From: Casuarius casuarius | Lineage: Eukaryota; Chordata; Aves; Casuariiformes; Casuariidae | Direction of reading: 5' to 3' | Length of the DNA stretch: 64,000 nucleotides | Assembly: GCA_003342895.1 (NCBI GenBank) | Contig: PTFA01000091.1 | Span: 3,392,057 to 3,456,056 of the forward strand | Part shown: in pieces, positions 58,401 through 64,000 of the stretch | How positions within the stretch are numbered: the first letter of the stretch is position 1 | Layout of the letters: each line of letters opens with the position of its first letter | Notes under the pieces: model-generated | Database searches by the model: none | Told to the model about the DNA's origin: nothing | Seen by the model: only the letters and a program-made list of their open reading frames with translations | Program-made: the position numbers and the translations under genes

Positions 58401-60094
58401 CAGAAGGGTGTGTTGAAGCGTCACTATTGTGCTTTCACCACACAGGGAGCAGGGTGTAAAGGAGGGAGTCTGTCATGTCTGTAGGTAAGAGGGCAATGCA
58501 GGCTTAATAAGTAAGCTAACTTGGGATTCAGCTCCAAACTTAGAATCATCTTCTGGACTTTTCTGTCTGATAATTCATCTTGAAGGCCTGAAGAAAGCTT
58601 TCCAAGACCCATGTTCACTTCCAGTGATGATGGAAAAAAAAAAATTGCTTACAGCTCTGTAGTTCATACAGAATAGAGCTTGCATAAATAGGTCACTTTT
58701 CTGACATTGTCTTTAGATATGGGATGGAGAAGAAGCTATACCTTCAAGGCATTTTAGGTTTCAGAAAGAATAGTTAGGTATTGATAATAGTGTAATGAAT
58801 CAAATAGGCAATGAAAAAAGTCCCCATTGTCTGCTTGGTGCTCTGCAGCCTGGTTCAGAGGGGGCAGAGGATCATAATACAAAATCCCTGTCTTTAGCAT
58901 TGTAGCAGAACAGCCAAGGACTGAATGAGCCAGGGCAACTGACCTCCTGTGGCATCCCTCCAGCTGAGGGGGATTGTCACTGAGGCTGTGACAATATGGC
59001 AGGATTTGGCATGGCTGTTGCTTGTGCTGCCCCGAAGAGCAACGCATTCCATTTCTGGGGTTGTCTGGTCAGCTGTAGTTGCAGGATTCTACTTTTTAAA
59101 ACAGATATTTTTGTAAATACTGATTATTTAGGACCAAATCTTCCTAGTAGAGTCAATGAGAGCAAGGTGGATGTTGGAGTTGGATTTTTCAGCTTGACCT
59201 TTGCAGACTCAGAACTAAAGCCCTGTAATGTGTATATCTGTATTCCATCTGTTGTTGGAGCGATGCTCAAATGCTTTTGCAATGAGTATGACACAAAAAT
59301 CTGTTTGTGCAGATACTATTAGGTGCAGGTTAGGTGCTACTGACTTACTTGGGTCTGAAGTTGTGTGTCTAGAGTACAGCATATTTTGGTATTCTCACAG
59401 AGAGGTCCTGTTTTTTATTTCAGATGAGAAGTCTGTACCAGTACTGGAAGGCTATACAGACTTGCTTACTTGAATCCACCCATTTTTATTTCTAAGTGAG
59501 AAGTACTTGACAATTACAGCCTGGCAGGTAGAAGAGATCTCTGGGGTTCTGTTTCCTGCTGATGGTTTTAATAGCTTGCTTCATCCCATGACACTATTAC
59601 ATGCGCATTTTCTATTTCTCCCATTAGCAGGCAGCTGCAGTGAAGTACCTCTGCAGTGCAAATGTAGCATGCCCTTGCAAGCCTCAGTTTGCAGCTCTGC
59701 AGCTTACCCAGACCTGATGCTGGGCTTTGCTTTGGTGTACTGAGAATTTGATCTTGACTAGTTAAAACAACAGCTGTAACCAGGGAAAGTCAGAACATAG
59801 CAGAGAATTCAAAAGCTCTGTCTATCTTCTCACTAGGTTGTAGGCATGACTGGGCTATCTCTGACTGGAGATTAATTGCTTTTAGCATATTTGGGGTAGA
59901 AGTACAAAGACCATTAGCTGCACAATGTCACAACAGTGAATTAAAATGACCAGTGACTTAGAATTGGAAATACCTTTCTTCCACTGAAACTGCTGAAGGA
60001 AAAAAAAATGGATTTTCAGAACCAAAAGGAAGTTCTTATCTGAATTGGTGCCCAGTGCCTAATACTCAGAAATAGATTTTTGCTAAGCACAGTT

Positions 60095-60150
60095 GTCTTG
60101 CCTCTGCTGTACTGTGTGTATGTGTGTGAATGCATGTGTGTATGCACGCC
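60095..60150. repeat. Imperfect (TG)n tract
   Basis: Interrupted TG dinucleotides (ctgtgtgtatgtgtgtgaat followed by gcatgtgtgtatgc). Confidence 0.8.
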
Positions 60151-61109
60151 AGAGTGTAGAATGAGAAAGAGAGGAGGTGTGGCAAGATAAGCATCCACAA
60201 TAAAAGAGTGAGTCTTTTCCCAGCACTGTAATATGTTCCTATAGGCTTGTCTGCTAGGTGAGAAATAAAGGCTGCCTGGGAGAGCCCTCCCCAATTGGCT
60301 GGTAGCGCAGTGGCATGATACGTGATGTCACCCGGCAGGCCTGTTCACAAGACTCTGTTCTGGCACTTTTCAGGCTTAGGCTTTTATTTTTCAGCAGAAA
60401 TGTGTACGAAAGAGAATGGTGCTGAAAGATGATAAATTCCATTTTCTTCTGCAAAAGTGAGAGTCGCTTAGAAATCAGTATTGTTACCTTTAAGAGTGCA
60501 GTAAGGGCAAAGCTCATGTAAAATTAGGAGGGGAGAGAATTGCATTTCAGTACTGCACAAGAGTTAAGGGTTTCTGAAGAGTAAGCAAAGAGCTGCCAGA
60601 AATATTTATGTTGATGAATGCATGAGGAAGAGTCAGACAAAGACAGTAGTGGTGATGAAAGTATCACATTAATTGTGAGCATTTATGAACGTGTAATCAG
60701 GTGAGTGTAATGAAAAAGAAGCAGAAAAGGCACAGTAGGTGAGAAATTCCTGCCTACCCCTCACTTGAGCTTTATGATACTGAATTCTTCAAAGATAGGA
60801 AGGTGGGATTTTTTGCCCCAGAACACTTTTATGTTGTTCCTGTTGCACACACCTAGTTCAGCATGCAGATTACACATCACTGACACACCCACTGAAAACT
60901 GCAACAATGCAAGCTATACAATTTCACTGCTTAGACCTTTTTCTTACCAGTTTACTATACCATTTATCCATACTGCTGAATTTGACCCAGTATTTTTTAT
61001 ATGTGGTTTACTCTAAGTTTTTAAGATCCCCCCCACACACACTTGGGCTAGAAATATGAATTGTGGTTTTGTTTTCCAGCATAAATACTTAAAGGAACAA
61101 CCTTCTTTA

Positions 61110-61270
61110 TGCCACTGACTCGCTAATGACTCTAGGAAAGCATAGTCTTTGTGCCTCAGCCCTCATCTATTAAAGTGGAAATACTAATCTACTGTCAAAA
61201 GCTTCTCATGACTTAATTTAAAAGCAAAGAATTTCTATAAATCTCTTTGTGTAAAGATTTCAAATACCAA
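61110..61270 (+). repeat. Fossil MIR-like SINE
   Basis: In order: gccactgactcgctaatgac, then ctttgtgcctcagccctcat, then ctattaaagtggaaatacta, then a tail ctttgtgtaaagatttcaa. This follows the MIR pattern 'gccacttactagctgtgtgac...tctgtgcctcag...catctgtaaaatggggataata'. Confidence 0.55.
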
Positions 61271-63501
61271 TGATATTTTTTTCCAGATTCTCGACCAGTG
61301 TAAATGAGTTCAGTGTCAGCAAATAGTATGCTGGTCTGTGTTCTTTGACTTGTTCTAGTTTGATTAGTTTATGAAATAGATTATATTGTATGTCTGCCTC
61401 TTGTTATAAGAACAGATTTGATGACCTATGAAGCAATTACTAAATTTAGGAGACTCAAATCTGCATGGAATTCAGTTATTTTGATGAGCTGTTTTTGTGG
61501 GCCATATCTTAGAGTGATGGGATGATGATCTTTCATCTGAAGTTACTGATTTGAACTGGACTCACATGTTGGTATGCTGATTCAGTAAGGGCATCTTTAA
61601 TCTGTATCTTTGAGCAACTGATAGAGTGTAGTAAATGTGAACATTTTGTGTGTTATAACTGGAAGACTCAACAGGCAGATAGCAACATTTTGTTAAGAAA
61701 CAACCATACACCACAAGCAGAGAAAACACAAATCCTAACATAAATCTGATTTGATTGCAGACATAGAGAATTATGTATTGAGCAGCCATTGAGAAATGAG
61801 CTGGTGAGGTCTGCACAGTTCCCGAGGGATAAGTGTCCACGTTTCTGCTTTTTGAATACAGTGCTGCTTTGCAGTGAAGATGGGGCATAACAGCATGGCT
61901 AGGTATGTAGTTCTTATTAAAGCTGTACTATTCCTTGTGATCAGGCAGTGTGATTGGCACTGTACAAAGTACTATGAGATTCAGAAGCTGAAAATCTATT
62001 GCCTTGTTTCTGCAATTTGTTAATACATATGAAGCCTCACTGAATAGCAGTGGGTATCTGTTCGGGGTCTCTGGGTTCCAGATTGTTTGTATGGACCAAG
62101 CAGTAGGATTATGGCAAACTGTTGTCATGCAGCACAGCCCAACCCTACAGACACACTTATTCTTTAAAATGTAGATGACATGAAGTGGAATGACACTTTA
62201 ATGTTAAGATCCTTTCTGTTTCAGTGCAAGTACAGAACCTGTTGTATAGTCTATTCCCTGCCATTTTTATCTGGGAGGAAATCTGCATTGCTCTTGAGGC
62301 AAAATCCAGTGGCCTCCTCAGACTGCCTATGGAGAGTGGTGAAAACCTCATTGAGAAGTCTGAAATACTTCTAGCACATGCAGTGGGGCAGTGAGCCAGA
62401 AACCTAATTATGATCTCTAGAGAGTAGGCAGTGTGATCAGAATGTTGGTTGGGCAGAATAATTTAAACCTCCTAAAGGCTCTTCTCCAATGCAGCACTAA
62501 ATACCTCCTCCTTTTGACTTTAAGAGACACAGGGCTTGATTACGGTTCAAATGTGCTATGCTGGTACCAGTAGTTTCTTTCCAAGAACTGTGATTGTACT
62601 TGATCATCAGCTGGTTTTTCTTTATTTTTCCTGAAGTAAGTTTCTATGCCTTTTGGTCAAGCTTCTAAAAGTGGTGTAAAAATATCTGATCTTATCTCTG
62701 CCTGAATTTGCAAACAACCTTGAACAGTAGCTCCCATGCAGGACAACGTTCACTCCAAGACCTGCTCTCTAGAGCCCGTGATGTCATCGTGCTGCCAGAG
62801 GATCTGCGTGACAGGTATGCGTGCTGGAGCTAGGTCACATACCCCAACAGGCATACCCTTGCTGCTGGGGTGTGCAGCAAAGAGGGCTGGCGTGGGGCGG
62901 TTTCCTACAAGGATTCTGGAGGAGTGACTGACCCTACCCAATGTCTGCACAACTGTCAGAGGAGAGTGGTCACTCTTCCCCAGTGTAAAGTATCAGGAGG
63001 AGAGGCTGAGGCTTCTAGGCAGGCTGGGCATTGGATTAGAATTACAGCAACCCAAGTTTGTGCTATGCCTTCACTGGGAGTCATAGATTTTTGGTAGGAT
63101 CAAGCTATGGCTTATTATCTGAAGAATGCCTGTATGAAAAACAAGCAGCTCTTATTTGGCAACTGTGCTGATAAGAGACGTGGGTCAAGTTCCCTGTGTA
63201 CAGGCCTTCTTTTGTGGGACTTAAGTGCTGCCCAGGCCTTAAACCAGATCTCTGTTCAGAAGTGAACCTCACTCAGACCTCTCGTGAGACAAATGCAAAG
63301 CTCTTCTCTAGTTTTTGCAGTATGTGACCTCGCAAGCAATTCTGAGTTGCCATGGTCACGCAGCATATTAGTGGCAGAGAACCTGATTCAAAGCCAGAGA
63401 GAGTATTTCCACTGGCCTCAGCAGGCTTTAGAGTGAGAGACTGAGCCCAGGAGTCACAGCTGACAGCTATTCCTTCTGTCCTCATGTTAGTGATCTGCAT
63501 T

Positions 63502-63517
63502 CCCCCCCCCCCCCCCC
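63502..63517. repeat. Poly-C run (16 C)
   Basis: An uninterrupted C homopolymer in the distal region. Confidence 0.9.
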
Positions 63518-64000
63518 AAAGCAGAGATTTAATAGTGGTCTGACAGTTAGAAGCCAGCATGCTAGCACACTTCTTTCTGTGAGCTCTTAAAATGCTGCGT
63601 TGAGTTCAGTTCTGTCTCCAGATGCTCTCCTCACAGCACTCACACATGCTGTGCTGCAATTAGTCTAGCAGGTGCCCAGCACTGAAGTTTATTATTAACC
63701 ATCCCTAATACAGTGCTGCAGATGCATGTGATGCTTTGCAAAAAGAGGGATGGAGATTCCTTGCCCCTGAAAAGCACCCATTTGCCTTTTGTTTGAGACC
63801 TCTACTACCTAGCAACTCAGTGGCTTGCATTGATTTCTTCCCCACCCCATGTGTATTCTGAGAGATAATTAACCTTTCAGGAGCTTGATTAACCAAGGAC
63901 TGCAACCAACCCCTTCAGAGTAAAGCAATAACTTCCCTAGAAAACCGCATTTTTCTCTTCTCTGTTTGATTTTTTTTTTAATTAAATCAATGAGCACCAA

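Larger units (their letters stand above)
55467..64000. other. Downstream region, no established gene
   Basis: No exon could be confirmed on either strand. If the - strand terminal exon is real, part of this region is its introns. DPYSL2, the next conserved gene in human, was looked for and not seen. Present are a MIR-like fossil near 61.1-61.27 kb, an imperfect TG tract near 60.1 kb, a 16-C run (63502-63517) and scattered unremarkable open frames. There is no CpG island. Confidence 0.6.

Noticed and set aside
60912..61010. Another - strand exon-like stretch with a strong donor (CTG|GTAAGAA, exon end 60948)
   Set aside because: Open in two frames but out of phase with the candidate terminal exon at 55466. 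Its acceptor is poor and the peptide is unrecognised.
55467..64000. Search for DPYSL2 or PNMA-type exons expected from human order
   Set aside because: Nothing resembling their conserved sequences or a CpG promoter was seen.
1..64000. CRISPR arrays, operons, phage, retroviral genes, tRNA/rRNA genes
   Set aside because: The window is vertebrate nuclear sequence. No repeat-spacer arrays, viral gene remnants or cloverleaf-like tRNA genes with A/B boxes were noticed.

Overview
This window is vertebrate nuclear DNA, almost certainly from a bird. Small exons with consensus splice sites sit in long AT-rich introns and spell two genes that are neighbours in human 8p21. A short CR1 LINE fragment of avian type lies near 16.5 kb, and several fossil MIR/CORE-SINE-like copies are scattered through the window. 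A single N at 4670 and homopolymers of up to 32 C point to a draft-style assembly.

Layout. (1) 1-22942 is non-coding and is inferred to be the large intron before the third coding exon of PPP2R2A. (2) 22943-32792 on the + strand holds eight consecutive coding exons of PPP2R2A, the B55-alpha regulatory subunit of PP2A. They encode 420 residues, matching human positions 28-447. The N-terminal 27 residues and the promoter lie upstream of the window. Its 3'UTR runs to about 33.6 kb, or possibly to 35.5 kb. (3) About 33.6-39.5 kb is intergenic. (4) A sharp CpG island at 39.5-41.0 kb carries NRF1-, GC-box- and hypoxia-type motifs and is the promoter of BNIP3L (NIX). (5) BNIP3L fills 40155-52424 with six coding exons, giving a complete 215-residue mitophagy receptor, and has a 3'UTR of about 2.7 kb ending near 55.19 kb. 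(6) On the - strand, a candidate terminal coding exon (55466 down to 55360) with its own AATAAA points toward BNIP3L, suggesting an unrecognised convergent gene. (7) About 55.5-64 kb has no exon I can establish.

The two named genes act separately. PPP2R2A gives PP2A its substrate specificity. BNIP3L marks mitochondria for autophagy and is a known HIF target. I found no exotic system. The observations most worth checking are the hidden convergent exon, the GC-AG intron and the 9-bp tandem splice acceptor in PPP2R2A, a possible alternative last exon of BNIP3L that would rewrite its membrane anchor, and a predicted hairpin plus overlapping uORF around the BNIP3L start codon.
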